DNA of 64,000 nucleotides from Anatilimnocola floriformis. GTDB lineage: Bacteria; Planctomycetota; Planctomycetia; Pirellulales; Pirellulaceae. Below are positions 56,763 to 64,000 of the stretch, in pieces. The position numbers and the translations under genes are program-made. The notes beneath the pieces are model-generated. The model did no database searches, was not told the origin of the DNA, and saw only the letters and a program-made list of their open reading frames with translations. Position 1 is the stretch's first letter; each line of letters opens with the position of its first letter. Location: contig NZ_JAMLFW010000001.1 in assembly GCF_024256385.1 (NCBI RefSeq), positions 620,001 to 684,000 of the forward strand, written 5' to 3'.

Positions 56763-57896
56763 ATGAAGCCTCTCGATTATCATTCATCCGGTGTGAATTA
56801 CGACGTTCTGGACGAGTTCAAGCGTCACTGTCAGCGGTCGGCTGCCACGACGACGGGCTTGCTGGCGAAGCATGGCGTGACCGAGCCGGCGGGTATCCGC
56901 GGCGAGAGCGCCTATCTGCTCGAAACGCCCGACGAGTACATCGCCCACGTCGAAGAGGGCCTCGGCACGAAGAATCTCGTGGCCGATGCGCTCCTCAAGC
57001 TCACAGGCGAATGTCATTACCACGCGATCGGCGTCGATACGGTGGCCTCGATCGTCAACGATCTAATCACGGTCGGTGCGCTCCCTCTGTCGATCGCCAT
57101 GCACGCTGCCGTCGGCAATGCGAGCTGGTTTGAAAACACCAACCGCGCCCGCGACCTGGCCGAAGGGTTTGCCGAAGGCTGCCGTCAGAGCGGCGCGGTG
57201 TGGGGCGGCGGCGAAACGCCCGCGCTGAAGAATCTGGTATGTGACGACACGATCGTCCTCGCCGGTTCCACGCTCGGCCGGATCAAGCCGAAAGAATTGC
57301 GGATTGCTGGGCAACTGCAGGCCGGCGATGCCATGGTCTTTCTCGCCAGCAGCGGCATTCATGCGAATGGGCTCACGCTCTGCCGCGATCTCGCTTCGCG
57401 TTTGCCGCAAGGTTATCTCACGCCGGTAACGGAGTCGCAGAACTTCGCTCAAGCCTTACTCGCGCCGACGCGGATCTATGTGCCGTTCATCGAGGCCTGC
57501 CAGGAAGCGGGCATCCAGCTGAAGTATGCCGTGAATCTCACGGGCCATGGTTGGCGCAAGTTGATGCGTCTCGACGAGCCGTGGATCTATCGCTGCAAGC
57601 GTTTGACTGGCGAGGGAATTCCGCCGCTGCCGATTTTTGATTTCATCGCGCAGCACGCGGGCCTCGACGCCAAGGGGATGTACGGCACGTTTAACATGGG
57701 CCTTGGCTTTGCGGTGTATGTTTCGCCAGTCGACGCCATGCATTGCGTCGGCATCGCTCGCCAGGTCGGTTTGCCCGCTTGGATTGGCGGCGTGATTGAA
57801 CAAGGAACCGATGCCGCCGGTAAGCCGCGCCGCGCGGTCGAGATTGAGCAACTCGGAATCGCCTTTGAAGGTGATTCGCTCCAGATCCGTGCTTAA
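56763..57896 (+). CDS. AIR synthase-related protein (PurM-like)
   Basis: 377 residues, the length of phosphoribosylformylglycinamidine cyclo-ligase. Landmarks are the opening 'LDYHSSGVNYDVLDEFKRHCQ', 'HYHAIGVDTVASIVNDLITVGALPL', 'GGGETPAL', 'GDAMVFLASSGIHANGLTLCRDL', 'LTGHGWRKLMRL' and 'GTFNMGLGFAVYVSP'. PurM closes the imidazole ring of AIR in purine synthesis. Many conserved residues fit, but the usual 'GVGTK' segment reads 'GLGTK' and is displaced, and a slightly longer N-terminal half is seen, so it may be a related paralogue; hence no symbol is given. Confidence 0.85.
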   Translation: MKPLDYHSSGVNYDVLDEFKRHCQRSAATTTGLLAKHGVTEPAGIRGESAYLLETPDEYIAHVEEGLGTKNLVADALLKLTGECHYHAIGVDTVASIVNDLITVGALPLSIAMHAAVGNASWFENTNRARDLAEGFAEGCRQSGAVWGGGETPALKNLVCDDTIVLAGSTLGRIKPKELRIAGQLQAGDAMVFLASSGIHANGLTLCRDLASRLPQGYLTPVTESQNFAQALLAPTRIYVPFIEACQEAGIQLKYAVNLTGHGWRKLMRLDEPWIYRCKRLTGEGIPPLPIFDFIAQHAGLDAKGMYGTFNMGLGFAVYVSPVDAMHCVGIARQVGLPAWIGGVIEQGTDAAGKPRRAVEIEQLGIAFEGDSLQIRA

Positions 57897-57907
57897 GGCC
57901 GGCAACT

Positions 57908-60340
57908 TTACGCCGGTGCTCCTTCGAGCGGCGGCAATTTAAACACCGCTTCAACCGTTTCAGCCAGCGTGCACAAGCGGCCGAGGAGCTTGGTGTTGAG
58001 CTCCAGCAGCTTGGGTCCGAGAGAATCGGCTGCTTCGTAAATTTGGCCGAGCTCGTCGCTGGGCGGAATGGTGCGCATCAGGAATTGGCTGACGGTCATC
58101 TGGCCTTCGGCGTGATCGAACGGGTAATTGACGTTGCTGAACTGCGCGCGGAGCTCGAGCAACTGCCGATGCATGCGGTTCGAATAATCGATGATCTCGC
58201 GGATCAGCGCGTCGTTGCGACGGTTCCCTTCGACGTGATGCCAGAGAACGGACATGACCGCGTTGGTATTTCGCAGCTCAAACAGCGAGCTGTGAAAATT
58301 GGCGATCTGATTGGCGAGCTCGGCGAGACGTTTCCCTTCGGCGAATAGTTCGGCAGCATTCGGCACGCGGGCGGCGATGGCGGGATTTTGCAGCAGGAAG
58401 AGATTGGCGCGCAGCCGTTTGCCGGCTGCTTCTTCGAACGGCTGGAGTTGATTGCCGATCTTGCCGGTGAGGAAAGTCACCTGCTGCCGGGCTTGCAGCA
58501 TGCTCGCATCGCCGCCGAATTTGCGGAGCGATTCGATCTGAATGCGGACGTTGCACGACTGCAGCGACTTGGCCTGCAGGATTTCGACCAGACGATCGTC
58601 GGCGGCGTCGAGTTGTTTGATCGCTTCGCGGCAGGCGGGCGCCAGTTGCTGCATGGTGTTGCGCGCGGCGACCAACTCTTCCTTCCAATAATTTCCCGAA
58701 GCTTGCTGCGCTTCGTACAGCGAAGGGAAGCGGATTGCGCGGAGCGGCGTGAAGGCGCCGGCGAAGAAACGATCGCGGGCTTCCGAGCGAACCTGCTCTT
58801 TCTCGCTGCGGGCCAGCAAGCCGTCGGTGGCGTGCATGGCGGTCGATTGAAAGTCTGGGCCGAAGATGCTGCGATAGAGATCCTCGGTCACACCGCGGGA
58901 GATGGCATCGAAGTGGCCAAAAATCGCCGTTGCCGGCAAGTTGCTGAAGAACACGCCCGGCGCTTGCTCGGCTTGCGCCGAAGCGATGCGATCTTGATCG
59001 GGCGGATGCGAATCGAACAGCGAGCCCTTTTCTTTGGCGATGATTTCTTCCACGGCTTGTTTGGCTTCGGGCGGGAGCTGTTTCAGATTGGCCATCAGCA
59101 GCCGCGGCAAGTTATCGGCCAAGCGGCCTTCGCGCGAGTAAGTGTTCAGATCGGCCTGCGCGCCCTGCCAGGCAAACTGCAGCAGTCGCAATTGTCGGCA
59201 AGTCGCGCCAAAGGTTTCACTGCCGGCCAGCCGCGCTTCGTAGCGATCGGCATCGAATTCCATCTGCCGCAGCATATAACCGGCGACGAGATGCCCCGAG
59301 TACATCAGGCACCACAGAATCCGCCGCGACAGCCAAATGCCCGCCATCGCCAGATACAGAATCCAGCTGATGCGCAGGTCGAGCGACGGTGCGGCTTCCT
59401 GCAGCCATTCGTCCCAGGCGTCGCGCTCGAAGACGACGCGCGTGAACCAGCCGTTGATCGAACGCACGACATACGTCAGCCGCATGCCAAACCCCTGGCT
59501 GAAATGGCCGAACTCGTGCGCGAGCACACCGGCGAATTGCTGCAGCGACAAACCGGCCGCCAGCGGCATGCCGATGCGCAGCACCATGTCGTCGCCGAGC
59601 AGGCTCAGCCAGCCGTTGCGAAAACTGGCCGAGGCGTTGATATCGCAATCGACGTCGATCCGCCGCGGCCGCGGCGAGCCGACGAGCTCGCAGATCTTCT
59701 CGACAAATTCGAACAGTAGCGGATCGCTCTGCTGCGTCACACTGCGAGTTCGTCCCTGCCGGCCGGGCCAGGCAAAGAACGGCTTGAACATGAAGGCCAC
59801 AATGATGGCGCCGATAATCGCCGGCGCTATGTAAATGGCAAAGACAATCATCGCGCCACGGCCCCGCACGCCGTGCAACATCACGTGATTGTTCGACAAG
59901 TGCCACAGCACGCCGCCACCCACGGCAAAGATCACGAGCAAATAAACCAGCGGCAACAGCACCATAAATGAAGCCGTGAGAAACATCCCCAGCTTGTAGT
60001 TGTGCGCCGTCGGCACCGGCGGAAACGAGCCGCGAAAACCGTTCATCACCGCAGCGCGCAGCGCAGGACCTTGCAAGGCATCGTTCGCTGCAGCAGCAGG
60101 TGCGGCCGGCGCGACAGCGGATTGATGTTTGGTGACGGTGGTCACGGGGACAGACCGCACCGCAGTATGTGCGCCAGCCGTCGCCACCGAGTGACCGATC
60201 GCTTTCTGTGCAGCCGCATCGATCTGAGCCGGAACCGTGAGAACCGTTTTGCAATTCGGACACAAGCCTTGCTTGCCCGCCATCTGATCGCCCACGACCA
60301 ACTGATGGCTGCAGTCCTCACAAATGACAGTAATCGGCAC
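57908..60340 (-). CDS. M48 family metallopeptidase with N-terminal zinc ribbon
   Basis: 810 residues from GTG 60338-60340, which has GAGG eight bases upstream; a TTG six codons earlier is weaker. A four-Cys zinc ribbon opens the chain (C7, C10, C27, C30). An Ala/Val-rich linker and two TM helices (about 117-146 and 163-190) lead to an M48 Ste24-like domain with HEFGH ('LAHEFGHFSQGFGMR', zinc ligands) and the third ligand probably in 'FDADRYEARLAG'. The last 350 residues are helical and hydrophilic. Membrane-anchored M48 enzymes act in protein quality control; the zinc ribbon suggests binding of a protein or nucleic acid partner. No neighbouring partner. Confidence 0.9.
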   Translation of the reverse strand: MPITVICEDCSHQLVVGDQMAGKQGLCPNCKTVLTVPAQIDAAAQKAIGHSVATAGAHTAVRSVPVTTVTKHQSAVAPAAPAAAANDALQGPALRAAVMNGFRGSFPPVPTAHNYKLGMFLTASFMVLLPLVYLLVIFAVGGGVLWHLSNNHVMLHGVRGRGAMIVFAIYIAPAIIGAIIVAFMFKPFFAWPGRQGRTRSVTQQSDPLLFEFVEKICELVGSPRPRRIDVDCDINASASFRNGWLSLLGDDMVLRIGMPLAAGLSLQQFAGVLAHEFGHFSQGFGMRLTYVVRSINGWFTRVVFERDAWDEWLQEAAPSLDLRISWILYLAMAGIWLSRRILWCLMYSGHLVAGYMLRQMEFDADRYEARLAGSETFGATCRQLRLLQFAWQGAQADLNTYSREGRLADNLPRLLMANLKQLPPEAKQAVEEIIAKEKGSLFDSHPPDQDRIASAQAEQAPGVFFSNLPATAIFGHFDAISRGVTEDLYRSIFGPDFQSTAMHATDGLLARSEKEQVRSEARDRFFAGAFTPLRAIRFPSLYEAQQASGNYWKEELVAARNTMQQLAPACREAIKQLDAADDRLVEILQAKSLQSCNVRIQIESLRKFGGDASMLQARQQVTFLTGKIGNQLQPFEEAAGKRLRANLFLLQNPAIAARVPNAAELFAEGKRLAELANQIANFHSSLFELRNTNAVMSVLWHHVEGNRRNDALIREIIDYSNRMHRQLLELRAQFSNVNYPFDHAEGQMTVSQFLMRTIPPSDELGQIYEAADSLGPKLLELNTKLLGRLCTLAETVEAVFKLPPLEGAPA

Positions 60341-60500
60341 GCGACAGTCCTCGGGCAAATCAATAAGATCTCGCTCGCTAATCGAGCGGATTAACTATCA
60401 TTTCCGTTAGGTGGGTCTTTCAAGGCCGAAAGAATTTTCACGCAGATTAAACGAACGGAATTTTCTTTAATGCCGTAGAAGAATCGCAGCGAACGAGTTT

Positions 60501-61193
60501 CTAGCTTTGTTCCCCTGGCGGAATTGCCGTGAGCTCTTGCACGGACTTCACAATCTGGCTGCCGAGCGAGCGCGTGTTATGTGGATTTCCATTCGCATTC
60601 AGAAGACCGATGTTCAACGAACTCGCGATTTCACGAAGGATCGGTTTGGCGGGATGCTGCGGAATCTCTCCTCGCAAAACTTCGATCGTTCCACTCTCTA
60701 GTTCTTTGACGACGTAGCCGTTGATTTCTACCTGTTTGATCGCCGGAATTACGCTCTCTGGCTTTGTTCGTTTGACAAGTTTTCGGTAAGGAAGCGCGAG
60801 CTTATTTCCGTCGCCTCCCATCAGTTTGCGGACTTCATTGACCGACCCATCCACCAAAACTTCAACCTGCATCTCTTCCGTGTTGATCCTCAGCACTACG
60901 ATGCGATCAACTTGATCGAGTGAATTTGGATTAAATGTGGCGTGACCGTCATAGCCAGTCTGAGCGGTGGTTTTCACCGAGATTCGCTCACCTCCGCCGC
61001 TCACCACGTCATAGCCACGCTGATTTACTTCCGTGGCCATTTGCCCGTTCGTGAGCATAGCGACATAAAGTTCGCCGATTCGACCGCATAGATGACGCAG
61101 CTCCGTTGGTGGCACGCCCCAATTGAGTTCTCGCTCCAGCCAAGCCAGCGCTTCGCCCAGGGATTGAATCAGCTGCATTTGGGTCAATGCCAT
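60501..61193 (-). CDS. Possible PD-(D/E)XK-like protein, DUF6998-like
   Basis: 230 residues from ATG 61191-61193; the frame runs 54 codons further upstream into the neighbouring gene but that part is not needed. 'LCGRIGELYVAMLTNGQMA' (Glu), 'GYDVVSGGGERISVKTTAQTG' (D...ISVK, an (D/E)xK-like site) and 'LDQVDRIVVLRINTEEMQVEVL' give the E-D-x-K layout of PD-(D/E)XK nuclease-like folds. I believe this matches the DUF6998 family but cannot verify. The C-terminal 'GNPHNTRSLGSQIVKSVQEL' recurs in unrelated small bacterial proteins. Bases are visibly more A/T-rich than the neighbours, hinting at transfer. No methylase or other defence gene is adjacent. Confidence 0.6.
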   Translation of the reverse strand: MALTQMQLIQSLGEALAWLERELNWGVPPTELRHLCGRIGELYVAMLTNGQMATEVNQRGYDVVSGGGERISVKTTAQTGYDGHATFNPNSLDQVDRIVVLRINTEEMQVEVLVDGSVNEVRKLMGGDGNKLALPYRKLVKRTKPESVIPAIKQVEINGYVVKELESGTIEVLRGEIPQHPAKPILREIASSLNIGLLNANGNPHNTRSLGSQIVKSVQELTAIPPGEQS

Positions 61194-61278
61194 CGGTAAC
61201 TCACTAGGAGTTTCAAGCGCGAAAGGACGTTCGCGGCCAAGATAAATCCGCAGGAATTTCCTTAACAACTGCCAGCGC

Positions 61279-63315
61279 TTATTCCTCGGCAGGGATCGGC
61301 ATCTTCCAGCGCTGGATTGGGCCGTAGTCTTCGGCAGTGAAGAGCGTTTTCCCATCAGCGGTCAGGCGAGCACTAGTGATGCGGGTGGTGTGACCATCGA
61401 TCGATCCCAGCAACTTGCCATTGTTGCGCTGGAAGATGTCGAGGCGATAACTCTCGCGGATTGTCTTGCCGTCCTCGGGAGGATCTTCGGTCCGGAATCC
61501 GCCGACGACCAGCACCTTTTCGTTAAACGCTTCGATCCGTAGCTGCGACCGCGGAGAGCTTTCGACTCTCTCCGTCCACTCATCTTTCGGGGCGTTCCAT
61601 TCAACGATCACCTGCTTGCGGGTCTTGAAACTGCTGGAAGTTGCCAGCAACGTAGCTTCTCCCACAAAGCCGACAGGCTTGGTTCCGTTGTAGGGAGTCG
61701 CCCGCCAAGCACCGCTGAGCTTGTGCACTTCCTTGCCGGTTTCGACGTCGTAAATCCAAACCTTGAGATTTTCGTTCACCATCAGCAATTTGCTATCTGG
61801 CGAAAAGTAGAGCTTGGGGTGCTGGGCATCGGGCTCGATCACCGCGAGTTGCTTGACCGTCGCTGTATCCCACAGTCGGATCGTTACCTTGCCGGACAAG
61901 ATTGTGCCATGCTGCGTTGCGCAGATTTTGCCATTCGGGCTCAGGGCCGAGTAGGGCAGCGAATCAAAGCGCTGAATCAGCACCGGCTCGCCGACCTTGG
62001 CCCAGTCGAAGATTAAGGCGCCGAAGCGCATGTTGTGGTCCATTTCCATCAGCAGACGATCGCCGGCGGCGCTGGCTTGAATGTCGGTTGGTGCTGTCGG
62101 CAACGGAGCAATGCCACTGTCGCGATCGTGCGGCGGCTCGGCTCTCCAAAACCGAGTCGTGCCAGCCACCGCGAACGGGATCGTTACCAGCCGTCGATCT
62201 TTGTCTGCCAGTGCAAATCGGTTGACGTAATAAGACGAGGGCCAGAAGAAACTCTCGGGCTTGTCGGCCACAGGAGGAGCGTCGGCATAGGCGACAAAGG
62301 CTTTGTAGCGATGCTCGTCGCCCCAATGCCGCATTTCGGGACCTTTCCATTTCAGTTGCTTGGCCAAACGCTTCACATCGCTATGTCGCAAAGCTTTCCA
62401 AGCCACAATCGCCTGAAAATCGACCAGCTGCGGCGCACGCGGAAACTGCTTGGCGAGGATCAACGCCCCTTTTTCAACTTTCTCGCCATCCAACTTTCCT
62501 TCGTACAGCAATTCGTGGTCGTAACAATTGACCCGTTCGGCGATTCGCGCATAAGCAACGTAGCCGTCGTCACCGGCGAGCGACTCCTGCAGTTCTTCCG
62601 CCAGCTTGGCAATGTCGTCGGGTTCTCCATGCCAGCGCGTCAGAAAAAACTCAGCAGCGGTTTGATAAACGGGATAGTACTTGGGGTCGATTTTGCTGGC
62701 GGTTCTGACCCAACCCATCACATCGTCGCGTTTTGCCGTTCCCAAGCCCTTGCCGATTTCAATCAGGATTCGGTACAGCTCTGGATCCGCGGGTTTCAGC
62801 TTCTCAGCGGCTTTGGCGTGTACGGCTGCTTCTTGTAAGCGTTCAATAAATTTGCGGCCACCTCCCTCCGTAACCTGGCCAGCAAAACCTTGGCCGCGCG
62901 CATCCCAGCCCAGCATCACCAAAAACCGGGCCAGAAGGATGAGAGGTGTTGGATCTTCGGGCTTTTCGTCGCTCCATTTCTTGAGTAGGGCGATGCGATC
63001 GTTGATCGGATAGACGCCTTGAAACGCGGTGTTCATTGCGCGTTCATAGACCTCGAAGAGTTCGATCTGACCGGTGGCAAAATGCTTCCTGGTTTTGCGC
63101 ACCTCGGCAAACTGCTGCGACAACTCGTCGAACGAAGCGGTGCGACTGACCGTGGGCTGCTCGAGCCGCAGCAATGGCTCAACGGCTGGCTCGGCTTCTT
63201 TCGCTTCCGTAGCCGCTTGCTGCCAACCAAAGGTGACGCCCGGAGCAGCGAGCAAACCGACCACGCACGCGAGTCCGAGCGCCAAATCTCGGCGCCATTT
63301 CCAGCAGCTAAGCAT
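61279..63315 (-). CDS. DUF4034-like/WD40-like repeat protein, secreted
   Basis: 678 residues from ATG 63313-63315 (GTG one codon earlier; GGAG lies five bases before the ATG). Signal peptide about 1-31. The middle (about 50-340) follows the DUF4034 pattern: 'FDELSQQFAEVRKTRKHFATGQIELFEVYERAM', 'WSDEKPEDPTPLILLARFLV', 'PKYYPVYQTAAEFFLTRWHG'. The C-terminal part is a WD40/YVTN-like propeller with 'LWDTATVKQLAVIEPD', 'VWIYDVETGKEVHKLSG' and 'GSIDGHTTRITSARLTADGKTLFTAEDYGPIQRW'. Combined DUF4034-propeller proteins occur in planctomycetes; role unknown. Confidence 0.8.
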   Translation of the reverse strand: MLSCWKWRRDLALGLACVVGLLAAPGVTFGWQQAATEAKEAEPAVEPLLRLEQPTVSRTASFDELSQQFAEVRKTRKHFATGQIELFEVYERAMNTAFQGVYPINDRIALLKKWSDEKPEDPTPLILLARFLVMLGWDARGQGFAGQVTEGGGRKFIERLQEAAVHAKAAEKLKPADPELYRILIEIGKGLGTAKRDDVMGWVRTASKIDPKYYPVYQTAAEFFLTRWHGEPDDIAKLAEELQESLAGDDGYVAYARIAERVNCYDHELLYEGKLDGEKVEKGALILAKQFPRAPQLVDFQAIVAWKALRHSDVKRLAKQLKWKGPEMRHWGDEHRYKAFVAYADAPPVADKPESFFWPSSYYVNRFALADKDRRLVTIPFAVAGTTRFWRAEPPHDRDSGIAPLPTAPTDIQASAAGDRLLMEMDHNMRFGALIFDWAKVGEPVLIQRFDSLPYSALSPNGKICATQHGTILSGKVTIRLWDTATVKQLAVIEPDAQHPKLYFSPDSKLLMVNENLKVWIYDVETGKEVHKLSGAWRATPYNGTKPVGFVGEATLLATSSSFKTRKQVIVEWNAPKDEWTERVESSPRSQLRIEAFNEKVLVVGGFRTEDPPEDGKTIRESYRLDIFQRNNGKLLGSIDGHTTRITSARLTADGKTLFTAEDYGPIQRWKMPIPAEE

Positions 63316-63421
63316 CACAACTCCACAATGAGACGAACAAAGACAATCAACGAAGGATCTGTCAGCCTAGTCGCGGTCGGCGGCGATGGCAAACATCAAC
63401 AGCAGGGCGTGAGTCGCACTT

Positions 63422-64000
63422 CTAACGCGACTTTTTCTTGCCGCTCGTCGGTGCATCGGTGCGCTCGCGGACGAACGATGTAAACCGCGGCACGCCGGCG
63501 TCGGTTAGTTCCTGATAGCGGAACGTGATCGTGCTGCCGATGGCGGGCGGCGCCGCCCGCTGGGCATCGGAGAACCCCGTGCCGACAGCGAACTGCGTGC
63601 CGTTGGGGAGCTCGACCAGGAGCGCGCCGAGCCTGCCTTTGTGGCGTCCCTCGCCGTCCTGGTGGCCGGTGACGACGGCGTCGGCGTCGTGAAATGTTTT
63701 GATCTTCAGCAGCGTCGACGAACGGCCAAACTCGTATTTCGAATCGGGCTGTCGCAGCATCAGCCCTTCGCCGCCGAGAGCTTCGACGCGGGCCAGCTCT
63801 TTTCGCAAGCCGTCGGTGCTGTCGCAAATCGTCTGCTCGAGAATTCGCAGCTGCGAGTTCGCTTTTGCGAGGCCGCTTTGGTTCATCGCTTTCAACCGCT
63901 GCTCGAAGTTGCCCGGCTCCAGCGGCGAATCGAAGACAACATACAACACTTTTTTCCAATGCTCGCTCTGATCCTGCCGGCGGACGATGCTCACCGTTTG
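63422..64000 (-). CDS. Partial ATP-dependent DNA ligase, LigE-type C-terminal part
   Basis: The last 192 codons of a ligase whose start lies beyond the right edge; a GTG at 63994 is internal, since the frame stays open ('QTVSIVRRQDQSEHWKKVLYVVFDSP'). Visible motifs are 'EALGGEGLMLRQPDS' (motif IV) and 'TLLKIKTFHDADAVVTGHQDGEG' (motif V with its Lys), then a DNA_ligase_OB_2-type end 'GRLGALLVELPNGTQFAVGTGFSDAQRAAPPAIGSTITFRYQ'. This is the small LigE/minimal type that seals nicks with ATP. LigE is often periplasmic in proteobacteria; the signal region is outside the window. Ends with KKKSR. Confidence 0.9.
   Translation of the reverse strand, partial: QTVSIVRRQDQSEHWKKVLYVVFDSPLEPGNFEQRLKAMNQSGLAKANSQLRILEQTICDSTDGLRKELARVEALGGEGLMLRQPDSKYEFGRSSTLLKIKTFHDADAVVTGHQDGEGRHKGRLGALLVELPNGTQFAVGTGFSDAQRAAPPAIGSTITFRYQELTDAGVPRFTSFVRERTDAPTSGKKKSR

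Noticed and set aside
58388-59719. 443-codon open frame antisense to the M48 protease
   Set aside because: HEFGH and TM helices are on the minus strand; the opposite frame has no motif.

Overview
The window comes from a planctomycete, most likely of the Pirellulales. The clearest markers are three secreted cytochrome-type proteins with DUF1549/DUF1553-like domains, two Tat-exported DUF1501 proteins, a YTV-repeat envelope protein, a DUF4034-like/WD40 protein and a beta-RFAP synthase homologue (planctomycetes carry tetrahydromethanopterin C1 genes). GC content is moderately high and many genes couple through ATGA overlaps. The DNA is chromosomal housekeeping and accessory sequence. I see no rRNA, tRNA, CRISPR array, prophage or intact transposase.

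Layout. 1-7.5 kb: a truncated lysine-rich gene, a PSD1-type cytochrome/DUF1501 pair split by a repeat-flanked broken DUF559 gene, then pdxJ and aroE. 7.5-18.2 kb: a GNAT, a pectate lyase, a flavoprotein, small membrane proteins including a His/Ser-rich repeat protein and a PilZ-TM-LTxxQ protein, a leftward CCA-transferase/SMP-30/prolyl oligopeptidase operon, then a rhodanese and RidA. 18.3-25.7 kb: a rightward run of WecA/TagO-like transferase, O-antigen-ligase-like TPR protein, DUF1573, a tetraheme lipoprotein and ScpB. 25.7-30.7 kb: a leftward group of SF1 helicase, VapC-like toxin/antitoxin pair, PQQ propeller, pyroglutamyl peptidase and infA. 31-37.5 kb: beta-RFAP synthase, a second cytochrome/DUF1501 pair, then macro-domain, esterase and VOC genes. 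37.5-42.3 kb: a leftward sugar isomerase, ABC ATPase and large membrane protein. 42.4-49.6 kb: Tat-exported pyruvyl transferase, membrane protein, asnB, glgC and an orphan. 49.7-64 kb: YTV protein, beta-helix protein, mgsA, DnaJ-type chaperone, third PSD1-type protein, PurM-like protein, zinc-ribbon M48 protease, a PD-(D/E)XK-like protein, a DUF4034-like/WD40 protein and a truncated LigE-type DNA ligase.

Intergenic gaps are rich in palindromes. A C/G-rich inverted-repeat family occurs as four head-to-head pairs plus one single copy. A CTGAATTC double palindrome, a nested CCACCAGCT hairpin, a 27-bp inverted repeat and a dispersed AATCTGCAATC motif also occur.

The most unusual items are the repeat-DUF559-repeat unit, the PilZ protein with a periplasmic LTxxQ domain, the Tat-exported pyruvyl transferase, the toxin-antitoxin pair embedded in an operon, and the PD-(D/E)XK-like orphan. 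All functions are read from sequence motifs and family knowledge; no searches were run.
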